The position numbers and the translations under genes are program-made. From assembly GCF_001870735.1 (NCBI RefSeq), contig NZ_MORL01000012.1, forward strand, positions 62,001 through 126,000: a stretch of 64,000 bases of DNA, in the 5' to 3' direction. The notes under the pieces were generated by a model. It saw nothing but the letters and a program-made list of their open reading frames with translations. It was not told the DNA's origin and did no database searches. Position 1 is the first letter of the stretch. Each line of letters starts with the position of its first letter. Of this stretch, positions 25,054 to 34,647 are shown piece after piece. The stretch comes from Arsenicibacter rosenii. GTDB lineage: Bacteria > Bacteroidota > Bacteroidia > Cytophagales > Spirosomataceae.

Positions 25054-26313
25054 ATGGACAAAGAGTTATCACCTGAAATCACAAGCCGCTCCCGAACCCG
25101 CCGGGGGATAACGGTGGCCGTCATTGGCGTAGTGGTGGTGGCCGGTTTAATCTATTTCCGGTCATTACTGCAAACGTCGGTTGATGCCGACCGGATCCGC
25201 ATCGGTACGGCCGACGTAGGGCCGGTCGAAAATACCCTTACCGCAACCGGCGAAGTCATTCCGGCCTATGAACAAATCATTACCAGCCCGATCCGGGCCA
25301 GTATCCGCCGGATCCTGCTCACACCCGGCGCACGGGTAAAGCCGGGGCAGGCCATCATCGAACTTGATAAGTCGCTGAGTCAGATTGAGCTTGAAAAGCT
25401 GAAAGACCAGCTGGCGCTGAAGCAGAACAGCATTGAGCAGCTTCGGATGAAGCTCAATAAAAACCTCTACGATGCCGATATCAGCGATCAGATTAAAGCG
25501 CTGAACATTAACAGGCTACGGGCCGAAGTCGACGATGCCAAACGCCTGCTGAAAGTCGGTGGCAGTACGCAGGAAGACGTAACCCGCGCCGAAAATACCC
25601 TCCGGATTGCCCTGCTTGAAAAAAAACAACTTGAAAATGAACTAACCTACAACCGGCAGTCGATGGGGGCCAGCCTGAAAGAAACTCAGCTCCAGGCACA
25701 GATTGAATCGACAAACCTGAAAGTACTGGATCATAAACTGAAACAGGCTGATATTCTGGCCGACCGCGCCGGGGTACTGACTTGGGTAAACGACCACGTA
25801 GGGTCGGCCGTTAATGAGGGCGACATGCTGGCAAAACTGGCCGACCTGGGTAGTTTCAAAATCGATGGCTCTGCTTCGGATGTGTATGCCGATCAGCTGA
25901 AAACGGGCTTGCCGGTCGTGGTAAAAATCAACGATACCAACCTGCGCGGAACCATTATGCAGGTAAAACCGAGTGTACAGAACAACACCGTTCAGTTTGC
26001 GATACAGCTCGACGACAACCGGCATGCCTCGCTGCGACCCAATATGAAGGTTGAGGTTTTTGTGGTGACCAACAGCAATGCACGGGCGGTCCGGGTAGCC
26101 AACGGACCGGTTTTTAAAGGTAAACGCCGGCAGTCTGTTTTTGTGCTGAGCGGTACTAATAAAGCCATCCGCCGCGAAGTAGAAATCGGACTCACAAGCT
26201 TTGATTTTGTCGAAATTAAAAGCGGGTTGCAGGCGGGTGAAAAAATCATCATCACCGACACGAGCGAATTCGAACACCTGGACGAACTGACCATTAATCC
26301 CGTTGACAAATGA
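25054..26313 (+). CDS. Periplasmic adaptor (HlyD/MacA family) of an ABC efflux system
   Basis: The 419-residue protein has one N-terminal transmembrane anchor (about 19-38). After it come a lipoyl/beta-barrel region (TATGEVIPAYEQIITSPI), a long alpha-hairpin (about 105-225) rich in Leu, Lys and Glu, and a C-terminal beta-barrel and membrane-proximal domain. This is the adaptor that links an inner-membrane transporter to a TolC channel. It is the first gene of a seven-gene operon, just after a sigma-54 promoter. Its end overlaps the TolC gene by four bases (ATGA). Homologous modules include MacA and YknX; the exported substrate is unknown. Confidence 0.9.
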   Translation: MDKELSPEITSRSRTRRGITVAVIGVVVVAGLIYFRSLLQTSVDADRIRIGTADVGPVENTLTATGEVIPAYEQIITSPIRASIRRILLTPGARVKPGQAIIELDKSLSQIELEKLKDQLALKQNSIEQLRMKLNKNLYDADISDQIKALNINRLRAEVDDAKRLLKVGGSTQEDVTRAENTLRIALLEKKQLENELTYNRQSMGASLKETQLQAQIESTNLKVLDHKLKQADILADRAGVLTWVNDHVGSAVNEGDMLAKLADLGSFKIDGSASDVYADQLKTGLPVVVKINDTNLRGTIMQVKPSVQNNTVQFAIQLDDNRHASLRPNMKVEVFVVTNSNARAVRVANGPVFKGKRRQSVFVLSGTNKAIRREVEIGLTSFDFVEIKSGLQAGEKIIITDTSEFEHLDELTINPVDK

Positions 26314-27782
26314 GCCATGACCTGATTGCTGTCCGGAAGCTGGTTATGGTGCTGGCGGGTTGGCTGACTTGGCACATTGCCGTTGCCCAGCCTCAACTGC
26401 TGACCCTCGAAGAAACCGTATTACTGGCCAAACAACAGTCGGTGGCTGCGCAACAGGTCCGGACGCAGTTTAAAACCAATTACTGGAAATACCGCTCGTT
26501 TCTGGCCGACTATAAACCACAGCTAAGCCTGGACGGCTACCTGCCGAGTTTTACGCGTTCGTATACGCAGGTGACGCAGCCCGACGGAACGATCAATTTC
26601 GTCCCGATTTCGAATAACAACTCGTTGCTGAATCTGGCCCTGACCCAAAACATTCCGATGACAGGCGGATCGGTTTTCGTGCAGAAACAGTTGCAGCGGT
26701 TCGATGATTTTCAGCGCAATAACACGCTCTACAACGGAATTCCGTTTGCGGTGGGGATACAGCAGCCGCTGTTCCGGTTCAATACCATGAAGTGGGACCG
26801 CAAAATTGAACCGATCCGGTACCAGGAAAGCAACCAGCAGGCCATCGAGGGGCTGGAGCAGGTGTCGGTTAATGTGACATCGCTCTATTTCGACCTGCTG
26901 GTGTCGCAGGTAAACCTGCAGATCGCGGAGAAGAACCGCAGTAATAACGACACGCTGTACAAAATTGCGCAGGAGAAGATGAAGCTGGGCAAGCTCTCGC
27001 AGAATGACCTGCTGCAGCTTCAGTTAGGATTGCTGACGGCGCAGAAAGACCTCGCTTCGGCCCGGCAAACGGCGGAGGTGGCGACCCTGAAGCTGAAAAC
27101 ATACATCGGCTACCGCGATCAGACCAGCTCGCGCAGCCTGATTCTGGATATTCCGTCGCAGCTGACCGACTTTACGGTCGATATGGCAACGGCCTTGAAG
27201 CAGGCGTTTTCGAACCGGTCGGCGGCCATTGCCTTTCGGCGCCGCAAGCTCGAAGCCGACCGTGACCTCGATAAGGCCAAACGCGATAACGGCCTGAATG
27301 CCACGCTGAATGCGGCTTTTGGGTTGTCGAACCGTGGTCAGCGCCCGACCGACATTTACCGGCAACCGCAGGACCGGGAGTTTCTGGAGGTGCAGTTTAC
27401 ACTGCCAATCATGACGTGGGGGCGTGCCCAGGCCCGTACCGAAACGGCCCGTGCCAATCAGCAGTTTGCCGAGCAGGCCATTGAGCAGGATAAACTCACA
27501 TTCGAACAGGAGATCTACACGCAGGTAACACTTCTGCAAATGCTCCGGCAGCAGGTGAAACTCACCGCCGAGGCCGACAAGATCGGTAGTGAGCGCTACC
27601 AGATTGCCCAGAACCGGTTTCTGCTCAGCGATCTGAGTGTGACCGACTTAGGTATTGCCACGCAGGAAAAAGACCGGGCCCGCCGCGATTATATTCTGGC
27701 CTTACGGGATTACTGGCAGGCCTACTACAGCCTGCGCCTGCTGACACTGTATGATTTTGAACGAAACGAGAAACTAAAGTAA
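26310..27782 (+). CDS. TolC-family outer-membrane channel
   Basis: The 490-residue protein starts with a signal-like segment (to about residue 27, ending AVAQ) and has two OEP repeats of long alternating helices with outer-membrane strands. Recognisable parts are LTLEETVLLAKQQSVAA at the start, QEKMKLGKLSQNDLLQLQL in the first hairpin and IAQNRFLLSDLSVTDL in the second. It should form the trimeric exit duct for the ABC machine encoded around it. Start ATG at 26310 overlaps the adaptor stop; the ATPase gene begins two bases after this stop, so the genes are translationally linked. Confidence 0.93.
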   Translation: MSHDLIAVRKLVMVLAGWLTWHIAVAQPQLLTLEETVLLAKQQSVAAQQVRTQFKTNYWKYRSFLADYKPQLSLDGYLPSFTRSYTQVTQPDGTINFVPISNNNSLLNLALTQNIPMTGGSVFVQKQLQRFDDFQRNNTLYNGIPFAVGIQQPLFRFNTMKWDRKIEPIRYQESNQQAIEGLEQVSVNVTSLYFDLLVSQVNLQIAEKNRSNNDTLYKIAQEKMKLGKLSQNDLLQLQLGLLTAQKDLASARQTAEVATLKLKTYIGYRDQTSSRSLILDIPSQLTDFTVDMATALKQAFSNRSAAIAFRRRKLEADRDLDKAKRDNGLNATLNAAFGLSNRGQRPTDIYRQPQDREFLEVQFTLPIMTWGRAQARTETARANQQFAEQAIEQDKLTFEQEIYTQVTLLQMLRQQVKLTAEADKIGSERYQIAQNRFLLSDLSVTDLGIATQEKDRARRDYILALRDYWQAYYSLRLLTLYDFERNEKLK

Positions 27783-27784
27783 AC

Positions 27785-28471
27785 ATGATATCACTAACGA
27801 ACATCGAAAAAGTCTACCGGACCAGCACCATTGAGACGCTGGCGCTTAACAACATTAACCTGCACATCGGGCAGGGCGAGTTTGCATCGATCATGGGGCC
27901 GTCGGGCTGCGGGAAAAGTACGCTGCTCAACATTATCGGCCTGCTGGACGCACCGAGCAAAGGCAGCATCAGCGTGGGCGGGCAGCCGGTGACCAGCTAC
28001 AGCGATCAGGAAATGGCGCGGCTGCGGAACCAGCGGCTGGGTTTTATTTTCCAGAGCTTTCACCTCATCAACGACCTGTCGGTGCTCGACAACGTGGAAA
28101 TTCCGTTGCTGTACCGTAAGCAGATTTCAGCGGCCCAACGGCGGCAGATGGCGCAGGAAGCCCTCGAGCGCGTCGGCCTCAGCAACCGCGTCAAACACTT
28201 CCCGAAACAGCTGTCGGGCGGGCAGAAACAGCGCGTCGCCATTGCCCGTGCCATCGTCGGCCGCCCCGAAATCATCCTGGCCGATGAGCCGACGGGAAAC
28301 CTTGACAGTGTGATGGGTAACGAAATCCTGTCGATTCTGCAAGGGCTGAACAACGACGGGGCCACGATTGTGATGGTGACGCATGACGAAGCGATGGCCA
28401 AAAAAACGCACCGGCTGATCCGGCTTTTTGATGGTACGATGGTAGGCGATACAACATTAACACTATGCTAG
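27785..28471 (+). CDS. ABC transporter ATP-binding protein (MacB/LolD type)
   Basis: The 228-residue ATPase has Walker [11 protein letters not shown]-loop FQSFHLI, signature [15 protein letters not shown], Walker [12 protein letters not shown] and switch His in VMVTHDEAM. This is the MacB/LolD/FtsE subgroup that drives mechanotransmission-type permeases without passing the substrate through the membrane itself. It is encoded between the TolC channel and two separate permeases. Its end overlaps the first permease by seven bases. It powers the efflux machine in the cytoplasm. Confidence 0.96.
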   Translation: MISLTNIEKVYRTSTIETLALNNINLHIGQGEFASIMGPSGCGKSTLLNIIGLLDAPSKGSISVGGQPVTSYSDQEMARLRNQRLGFIFQSFHLINDLSVLDNVEIPLLYRKQISAAQRRQMAQEALERVGLSNRVKHFPKQLSGGQKQRVAIARAIVGRPEIILADEPTGNLDSVMGNEILSILQGLNNDGATIVMVTHDEAMAKKTHRLIRLFDGTMVGDTTLTLC

Positions 28472-29712
28472 CAAACTACATAAAAATCGCCTGGAAGGTA
28501 TTGCTGCGGCATCCGTTCTATACCTTCATTACCCTGTTCGGCATCAGCCTGACGCTGACTGTGCTGATGGTACTGACCTCGTTTATTGATCACCTCGTTG
28601 GTAGTCATTATCCGGAAACAAATCGTAACCGGTCGCTCTATATTGAAAAAATGGTGTTAAGGGATTCTAGCCGCTCGTCGCAAAACTCGGGCCCGATGAG
28701 TTTTAAATTCCTGACACAGTATGCCAAAACCCTGAAAACGGCCGAAAAAGTGACTATTACCAGCTTTTTCCGGACCTCTAATGCCTATGCCGGTGCGCAG
28801 AAAATCAAGCTGAATACCAAGTATACCGACGCGGCGTTCTGGGAAGTCATGAATTTTACCTTTCTCGAAGGCAAACCCTATAATGAACAGAACATCCGCA
28901 ATGGGGAGCTGGTCGCCGTAATCACGGATGATTTCCGCCGCCAGTATTTCAGCGATTTGTCGGAGCCTGTGGTCGGGAAGGATATTGAAGTAGAAAGCAT
29001 TCATTACAAGGTGATTGGTGTTGTGAAAGGCAGCCCGCCGACACGGATTTTCTCATACGCTGATATTTATTTCCCCTATACGGTTCCGAAAAGCAACTAT
29101 GAGCAGGATGACATCATGGGGGGCTATGTGGCAGTGGTTCTGGCCAACAAGGCATCTGACCGGAAAGCGGTTCAGGAGGAATTTCAGGATAAAATCCGGC
29201 GGATTCCGCTGCCAGGCAACCGGAATGGCTTTAAGTATGATATTGCCGAAGTCGGCTGTGCGCCTTATGTCGAAAGTATGCTGAGCATTTTTATGGAGGG
29301 CGGACCGCAGGTAAAGGTAATCTTCTATAGCGTCATCGCTTTCCTGATGTTTATGCTGATGGGCTTACCGGCCATTAACCTGGTCAACGTAAATGTCAGC
29401 CGGATCATGGAGCGCTCGTCGGAAATCGGTATCCGCAAAGCCTTCGGGGCACCGATCCGGACGCTGCTCATGCAGTTTATCGTCGAAAACATCTTTATTA
29501 CGTTTATCGGCGGCACTATTGCACTGGTTCTGACGCTCATTACGATCTATTTGATCAACCAAAGCGGCTGGATTGCCTATGCCGATCTGACTATCAACCT
29601 GAATGTATTTCTGGTGAGCATCGGTGTCTGTCTGTTATTCGGGTTGCTCTCCGGCGTAGCGCCTGCCTTACGCATGTCTAAACTGTCGATTGTTGAAGCA
29701 CTTAAATCATAA
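28465..29712 (+). CDS. MacB/FtsX-type ABC permease, first copy
   Basis: The 415-residue protein has an N-terminal transmembrane helix (about 18-38), a large extracytoplasmic MacB_PCD domain (about 45-275) and three C-terminal helices (about 285-310, 335-362 and 375-400). The short [13 protein letters not shown] segment is the conserved coupling region of FtsX permeases. It starts inside the end of the ATPase gene. It is followed by a hairpin and then a second, shorter permease, so the transporter is likely a heterodimer of permeases with an ATPase dimer. Confidence 0.92.
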   Translation: MLANYIKIAWKVLLRHPFYTFITLFGISLTLTVLMVLTSFIDHLVGSHYPETNRNRSLYIEKMVLRDSSRSSQNSGPMSFKFLTQYAKTLKTAEKVTITSFFRTSNAYAGAQKIKLNTKYTDAAFWEVMNFTFLEGKPYNEQNIRNGELVAVITDDFRRQYFSDLSEPVVGKDIEVESIHYKVIGVVKGSPPTRIFSYADIYFPYTVPKSNYEQDDIMGGYVAVVLANKASDRKAVQEEFQDKIRRIPLPGNRNGFKYDIAEVGCAPYVESMLSIFMEGGPQVKVIFYSVIAFLMFMLMGLPAINLVNVNVSRIMERSSEIGIRKAFGAPIRTLLMQFIVENIFITFIGGTIALVLTLITIYLINQSGWIAYADLTINLNVFLVSIGVCLLFGLLSGVAPALRMSKLSIVEALKS

Positions 29713-29722
29713 TTACTGAATG

Positions 29723-29782
29723 GCGATTGAGTGATTGAGTGAAGCGTTTACCGCATACTTTAACACTCAATCACTCAATCGC
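29723..29782. repeat. Inverted repeat between the two permease genes
   Basis: GCGATTGAGTGATTGAGTG (29723-29741) and its exact complement (29764-29782) are separated by 22 bases. No T-run follows, so it is probably an mRNA hairpin that adjusts relative expression of the two permeases or stabilises the message. The right arm belongs to the CTCAATCAC leader family. Confidence 0.75.
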
Positions 29783-29800
29783 ACAATCTCTCAATAAACC

Positions 29801-30952
29801 ATGATCCGTCATCTTTTTCGATTAATATGGAATAAAAAGAAAACCCATGCCTTGCTGATGGTAGAAATTTGGGCGTCTTTTCTGGTCCTGTTCGGGCTGG
29901 CTTCCATGATTGTGTTTAACGTCAGCAACTATGTGGAACCACTGGGTTTTACCTATGAACGTGTCTGGGCGGTTGATTTCAATAATAACCAGGACACAAC
30001 GGCCATTCCGGATAAAGTGAATACCATTTTGCAGCGGCTGAAGGCCTATCCTGAGGTAGAGTCGGTGTCGCGGATGAGTTCCAATTTTCCGTTTTCGGCT
30101 AGTACGATGAATAATGGCGTTGATTACAAGAAGCGCCATGTGATGGCTCACTTTTATACAACTGACGCCGCGTTTGCCCAAACACTGGATATGCCACTGG
30201 TGGCCGGGCGTTGGTACACAAAGGCTGATTTAGGCGGAAAGTACAAGCCGGTAGTCATTAACCGCAAAGCGCAGGAGGCCCTGTTTGTGGATGAAAACCC
30301 GCTGGGTAAGGTCTTCAGCAATTTCCGGGTAGTAGGCGTTATTGACAATTTCAAGGCTAAAGGTGAATTCATGACCAATGCGCCGGCGGTATTTGAGATG
30401 ATGGACGGTAAAAATACCTGGGACAAAATTTATCTGGTAAAAACAAAGCCCGGGACCGATGCCATGTTCGAGGCCAGGCTGGTGAAAGAAATGTCGACGA
30501 TGTTGGTCGGCTGGAATGTAGAGGTGAACCCATTGATTGACTCCCGGAAAAACCAGCATAACCTGACATTGGTACCGGTGATTATCTTCCTGATTGTCTG
30601 TTCGTTTTTGCTGATTAATGTGGCTCTGGGTTTGTTTGGGGTACTGAACCTGAGCATTGCTAAACGCCGTTCGGAGATCGGTCTGCGCCGGGCTATCGGG
30701 GCTACGGCGAAGAATGTGTCGTGGCAGTTTGTCGCTGAAATCTGGGTGCTGGCAACCTTCAGCCTGCTGTTCGGCCTGCTGTTTGCCGTTCAGTTTCCGC
30801 TGATGCATGTATTCGATCTGGCATCGGGTGTGTATATTGGGGCAATTGCCCTGGCGGTGGGCATCATTTACGGACTGGTAACCCTCTGTGCGCTGTTTCC
30901 GAGCCGGCAAGCCGCCACGATTCACCCGGCCGTTGCGCTGCACGAGGAGTAA
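29801..30952 (+). CDS. MacB/FtsX-type ABC permease, second copy
   Basis: The 383-residue protein has the same plan as the first permease: an N-terminal helix (about 18-40), an extracytoplasmic domain (about 45-255) and three C-terminal helices (about 265-290, 315-335 and 345-370). It contains the coupling segment AKRRSEIGLRRAIGAT. Sequence identity to the first copy is low, so the pair should have distinct roles in a heterodimer. The response-regulator gene begins 12 bases later, which ties regulation to transport. Confidence 0.9.
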   Translation: MIRHLFRLIWNKKKTHALLMVEIWASFLVLFGLASMIVFNVSNYVEPLGFTYERVWAVDFNNNQDTTAIPDKVNTILQRLKAYPEVESVSRMSSNFPFSASTMNNGVDYKKRHVMAHFYTTDAAFAQTLDMPLVAGRWYTKADLGGKYKPVVINRKAQEALFVDENPLGKVFSNFRVVGVIDNFKAKGEFMTNAPAVFEMMDGKNTWDKIYLVKTKPGTDAMFEARLVKEMSTMLVGWNVEVNPLIDSRKNQHNLTLVPVIIFLIVCSFLLINVALGLFGVLNLSIAKRRSEIGLRRAIGATAKNVSWQFVAEIWVLATFSLLFGLLFAVQFPLMHVFDLASGVYIGAIALAVGIIYGLVTLCALFPSRQAATIHPAVALHEE

Positions 30953-30964
30953 GAGAAATGCCCC

Positions 30965-32353
30965 ATGCTGCTGTTGATCGACGACGATATTGCGGTACAA
31001 ACATCCCTTTCGCTGCTGTTGCGGAAGAATGGGTTTGATGTGATTACGGCCGGAACGCCGGACAAAGCCCTGGATGCCCTTGCTGCCAACGAACCCGAAC
31101 TGGTGTTGCTCGATATGAACTTTTCGATCAATACGTCGGGGGAGGAAGGGTTGCGGCTCCTCGACGTGGTCCGGCGGATGCATCCGGCCGTACCGGTTAT
31201 TCTCATTACGGGATGGGGTAGCATTGACCTGGCCGTGCGCGGGATGAAGGCCGGGGCACAGGACTTCATCACCAAGCCGTGGCAGAATGACCACCTTATG
31301 CAGTCGATCCGGACGCTGCTGAATCTGGCCCGTAAAGAGCCCGATACCAGCGAGCAGACGGTAACGGGCTCTCGCCGGAAAGTAGACCGGAAGCATGCCT
31401 TCGACCAGATTATCGGCAACGACAGCAAGCTGATCGCCATCCTGGAAACCATTGGGCGGGTAGCCCCGACAGACGCTTCGGTCCTGATTACCGGCGAAAG
31501 CGGAACCGGTAAGGAACTGATAGCCGAAGCCGTTCACCAGAACAGTAAACGGCGGACCAAACCGTTTGTGAAGGTCAATCTGGGTGGTGTATCGGCAACT
31601 CTGTTTGAAAGCGAGCTTTTCGGACACGTCCGCGGGGCCTTTACTGATGCCCGCACCGACCGGACCGGCCGCTTTGAACTAGCCGATAAAGGCACCATTT
31701 TTCTGGACGAAATCGGGGAGCTGGATCCGGCCAGCCAGGTAAAGTTGCTGCGGGTGTTGCAGGACCGGACGTTTGAGCCCCTGGGAAGCAGCCGCAGCAA
31801 ACTGGTCGATGTGCGGGTGATCTGCGCCACCAACCGTAATCTGGAAGAGATGGTTGCCCGGGGTGAGTTTCGTGAAGACTTGTTTTACCGCATCAACCTG
31901 ATTACCGTGAGGTTGCCGGCCTTGCGCGAACGCCCCGACGATATTCCGGCGCTGGTCGAGTATTTTGTCAACAACCTCAAAATGATTTACGACCGGCCAA
32001 TGCTGCGGGTCAGCAACAACGCCCTGAACTGGCTGAAAACGCTGCCGTTGCCTGGTAATATTCGTCAGCTTAAAAACATTGTGGAACGGACGGTTCTGCT
32101 GGCTACGCGGAATGTGCTCGATGTCGAAGACTTTCAGGTGCATATCAGTGCGTCTGGTGGCCGGGCCAGTCAGCATCTGCCAGAAGTCGGGACCATGACC
32201 CTCGATCAGATGGAGTACGAAATGATCCGGCGGGCCATGGTACTGCACAACAACCAGGTGTCGAAAGTAGCCCGTGCGCTGGGCATTACCCGCTTTGCCT
32301 TGTATCGGCGTCTCGAAAAATTTGGCTTTCAGGATTATAAAGCGGAGGAGTAA
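30965..32353 (+). CDS. Sigma-54-dependent response regulator (NtrC family)
   Basis: The 462-residue protein has a receiver domain (about 1-120; acidic pocket IDDD, phospho-Asp in LLDMNF, Lys in TKPWQ). A sigma-54 AAA+ domain (about 145-375) carries Walker A GESGTGKE and Walker B IFLDEIGELD. A C-terminal Fis-type helix-turn-helix (about 420-455) shows VSKVARALGITRFALYRRL. It should activate RpoN promoters when phosphorylated by the kinase encoded next. The sigma-54 contact loop reads GAFTDA in place of the usual GAFTGA. The dyads and RpoN promoter in front of this operon are its likely target. ATG at 30965 is used because a nearer ATG at 30958 is out of frame. Confidence 0.95.
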   Translation: MLLLIDDDIAVQTSLSLLLRKNGFDVITAGTPDKALDALAANEPELVLLDMNFSINTSGEEGLRLLDVVRRMHPAVPVILITGWGSIDLAVRGMKAGAQDFITKPWQNDHLMQSIRTLLNLARKEPDTSEQTVTGSRRKVDRKHAFDQIIGNDSKLIAILETIGRVAPTDASVLITGESGTGKELIAEAVHQNSKRRTKPFVKVNLGGVSATLFESELFGHVRGAFTDARTDRTGRFELADKGTIFLDEIGELDPASQVKLLRVLQDRTFEPLGSSRSKLVDVRVICATNRNLEEMVARGEFREDLFYRINLITVRLPALRERPDDIPALVEYFVNNLKMIYDRPMLRVSNNALNWLKTLPLPGNIRQLKNIVERTVLLATRNVLDVEDFQVHISASGGRASQHLPEVGTMTLDQMEYEMIRRAMVLHNNQVSKVARALGITRFALYRRLEKFGFQDYKAEE

Positions 32354-32356
32354 CGG

Positions 32357-32390
32357 GATGCTGGATGGTGCTGGATGCTGGATGGTGCTG
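32357..32390. repeat. Two perfect 17-base direct repeats between regulator and kinase genes
   Basis: GATGCTGGATGGTGCTG occurs back to back (32357-32373 and 32374-32390). Related CCAGCATCC/CCAGTATCC words occur at 36287-36318. No hairpin results. Confidence 0.7.
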
Positions 32391-32413
32391 GGGGAGGATG
32401 AATTTTTGTAACA

Positions 32414-33715
32414 ATGAAAAAACAGGTCAGAGTATCACTGCGCGTGCAGTTTATGCTGTACATTATTGTCATTCATCTGGGGCTGATTTACCTGATCTTT
32501 CAGTGGGTGTATAAAGACAAACTGATCTTTATCGCTTCTGAGGTCATTGTGCTGCTGTCTGTTTTTGTGGCTATCTATCTCTACAATAACTTCAGAAAGC
32601 CAATTGATTTTATTGCGCAGGGGATTGAAAGTATTCGGGATAAAGATTTTACGACCAAGTTTGTGCCAACCGGTAAAAGCGAAATCGATCAGCTGATAGC
32701 GGTCTATAATCTGATGATCGATCAACTGAGGCAGGAACGTACACGCCAGATGGAACAGCAATTTTTTCTCGAAAAACTCATTGATGCCGCCCCGATTGCC
32801 ATCCTGGTCTTTGATTTTGACGATCGGATTTCGACCGTAAATCCCAAAGCGGTCGAATGGCTGCAACTGCCGGCGCAAGCCCTTGTCGGAAAGACGGTAC
32901 AGACGATCAGCCACCCGTTGGCCAACCCGCTGGCAAGCCTGGCCGATGCCGAAAGCCGTACCATCAAAGTCAATGGCATTGAGACGTACCGGGTGCAGAA
33001 ATCGCACTTCATGGACCGGGGTTTCCGGCGGTCGTTTATCATTGTTGCCGAGATGACACAGGCCATTCTGGAAACCGAAAAGCTGGCCTACGGCAAGGTG
33101 ATCCGGATGATGGCCCACGAAGTCAATAACTCGATCGGGGCGGTAAACTCGATTCTGGATGTCACAAAAAGCGTATTGCAGGAAGAAGCCCAGGAGGATG
33201 TTTCGCATGCCGTGCAGGTAGCCATTGAGCGCAACGACCGGCTTAGCTTGTTTATGCGCCGGTTTGCCGATGTGGTCCGGCTGCCGGTACCACAGCCGGT
33301 AGCCAACGACTGGGTAGAGGTCACCCGTTCGATGGTGCAGCTGATGATACCCCGCGCTGAAGCCGGGGGCATCCGGATGACGTTCGCCACCCACGTTTCC
33401 GGCCTGATCCGGTTAATCGACCGCGTTCAGATTGAGCAAACCCTGGTCAATATCATTAAGAACGCCATTGAAGCCTGTGTGGCGGGGCAGGTTGTTGAGG
33501 TAGCGGTTTATGCCGACCACGTGGTGATCCGCGACAACGGGCAGCCGATTGATCCGGTGGTAGCGGCCAATTTGTTTAATCCGTTTTACAGCACCCGGCC
33601 CGAAGGGCAAGGCATCGGCCTCACATTAACGCGGGAAATTCTGCTGAACCATAGCCTGACCTTTTCGCTCAGGACCAATGCAGAGGGCTGGACCGAGTTT
33701 GTAATTAATGTGTAA
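32414..33715 (+). CDS. NtrY-like sensor histidine kinase
   Basis: The 433-residue protein has two transmembrane helices (about 10-30 and 38-56) with a very short external loop, a HAMP-like linker (about 57-110), a PAS domain (about 115-215) and a kinase core. The kinase has the phospho-His box MMAHEVNNSIGA, an N-box IIKNAIEAC, and G-boxes VIRDNGQPID and GQGIGLTLTREI. The MAHEVNN box and TM-HAMP-PAS plan are typical of NtrY. It has no large periplasmic sensor domain, so it probably senses a membrane or cytoplasmic signal. It is paired with the sigma-54 regulator upstream and ends the efflux operon, six bases from the convergent OmpR-type gene. Confidence 0.92.
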   Translation: MKKQVRVSLRVQFMLYIIVIHLGLIYLIFQWVYKDKLIFIASEVIVLLSVFVAIYLYNNFRKPIDFIAQGIESIRDKDFTTKFVPTGKSEIDQLIAVYNLMIDQLRQERTRQMEQQFFLEKLIDAAPIAILVFDFDDRISTVNPKAVEWLQLPAQALVGKTVQTISHPLANPLASLADAESRTIKVNGIETYRVQKSHFMDRGFRRSFIIVAEMTQAILETEKLAYGKVIRMMAHEVNNSIGAVNSILDVTKSVLQEEAQEDVSHAVQVAIERNDRLSLFMRRFADVVRLPVPQPVANDWVEVTRSMVQLMIPRAEAGGIRMTFATHVSGLIRLIDRVQIEQTLVNIIKNAIEACVAGQVVEVAVYADHVVIRDNGQPIDPVVAANLFNPFYSTRPEGQGIGLTLTREILLNHSLTFSLRTNAEGWTEFVINV

Positions 33716-33720
33716 GCCCT

Positions 33721-34407
33721 TCAGGGAAGGGTCGGGTCTTTAAGCATGTAGCCAATGCCAATGATGGTATAGATCAGTTTGGGCGAAAAATGCTTGTCAA
33801 TTTTCCGGCGGAGGTAGTTGATGTATACGTCAATCATGTTGATACTGGAGCCGACATTTAGTTTCAGAATGCGTTCATACATGTTCACACGGGAAATAAT
33901 GCGGTTTTTGTTGAGCAGCAGATACTCAAGCATGGCATATTCGCGGGCCGTCAGGTCAATCGTTTGTCCGGATCGGGTCACCTGCCTGGTATGCCCGTTG
34001 AGCTCCAGATCCGCGATGCGTAGGGTTTGGTTGGTACTGACTTCCTTAAAACGGGTATAAAGTGACAGAATGCGCGTGTGCAGCTCATCAATCAGAAAGG
34101 GCTTGGTCAGGTAGTCACTGGCGCCGGTCGCATATCCGTCTTTTTTGTGCGCCAGACTCTCCAGCGCCGTTAGCATCAGAACCGGTATCTGGGGCTTATC
34201 CGTACGCAATAGCTGACAGACCTGAAAGCCGCTGAGCAGCGGCAGGTTAATGTCCAGTATCACCACGTCATAATCATATTCAAGGGCCATAGAAAGCCCG
34301 CTTTGGCCGTCGTAAGCCGTATCTACACGGTAGCCTAACTGCATCAATCCTTTTCGTACGGCTATGCTGAGTTTATCCTCATCTTCAATCAATAAGAGTT
34401 TCATCAT
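33721..34407 (-). CDS. Orphan OmpR/PhoB-family response regulator
   Basis: I start at the ATG at 34407 (MMKLLLIEDEDK), the normal beginning of a receiver; the frame stays open further upstream without family sequence. The 228-residue protein has a receiver (phospho-Asp in VILDINLP, Lys in YLTKPF) and a winged-helix DNA-binding domain (DLTAREYAMLEYLL, IDVYINYLRRKID, IYTIIGIGYML). No histidine kinase is adjacent on this strand. The kinase gene ending six bases away is NtrY-like and belongs with the NtrC regulator, so cross-talk is possible but unproven. Confidence 0.93.
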   Translation of the reverse strand: MMKLLLIEDEDKLSIAVRKGLMQLGYRVDTAYDGQSGLSMALEYDYDVVILDINLPLLSGFQVCQLLRTDKPQIPVLMLTALESLAHKKDGYATGASDYLTKPFLIDELHTRILSLYTRFKEVSTNQTLRIADLELNGHTRQVTRSGQTIDLTAREYAMLEYLLLNKNRIISRVNMYERILKLNVGSSINMIDVYINYLRRKIDKHFSPKLIYTIIGIGYMLKDPTLP

Positions 34408-34647
34408 AATGGACGAAGGCTTATTTAAAATTATTCCCTGAACAGGTCTGAATGCCAGGTCGAAAATGGTGATAATGTAGCCTGAAGGCATTAAAATGAG
34501 GTGAAATTTATGGTGGCGCCCTACAAAAGAAGCCATGGTTAGGCCCTGTATCCCGAATATTGGTTACGGGAAAGAGAGTAGTAATGCCATCACAGCAGCT
34601 GGAATGACCCGGCCCCGGGGTGGCTTTATGCTACGGTTTGTATAGTG

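Noticed and set aside
26364-26382. TTGGCAC...TTGCC as a second sigma-54 promoter
   Set aside because: Spacing between the -24 and -12 elements is too long and it lies inside the TolC coding region.
30230-31627. Antisense open frame of 465 codons across permease and regulator genes
   Set aside because: It spans two well-supported genes on the other strand and has low-complexity, Gln/His/Arg-rich sequence.
32435-33394. Antisense open frame of 319 codons over the histidine kinase gene
   Set aside because: The kinase on the plus strand has all motifs; the antisense product has no family features.
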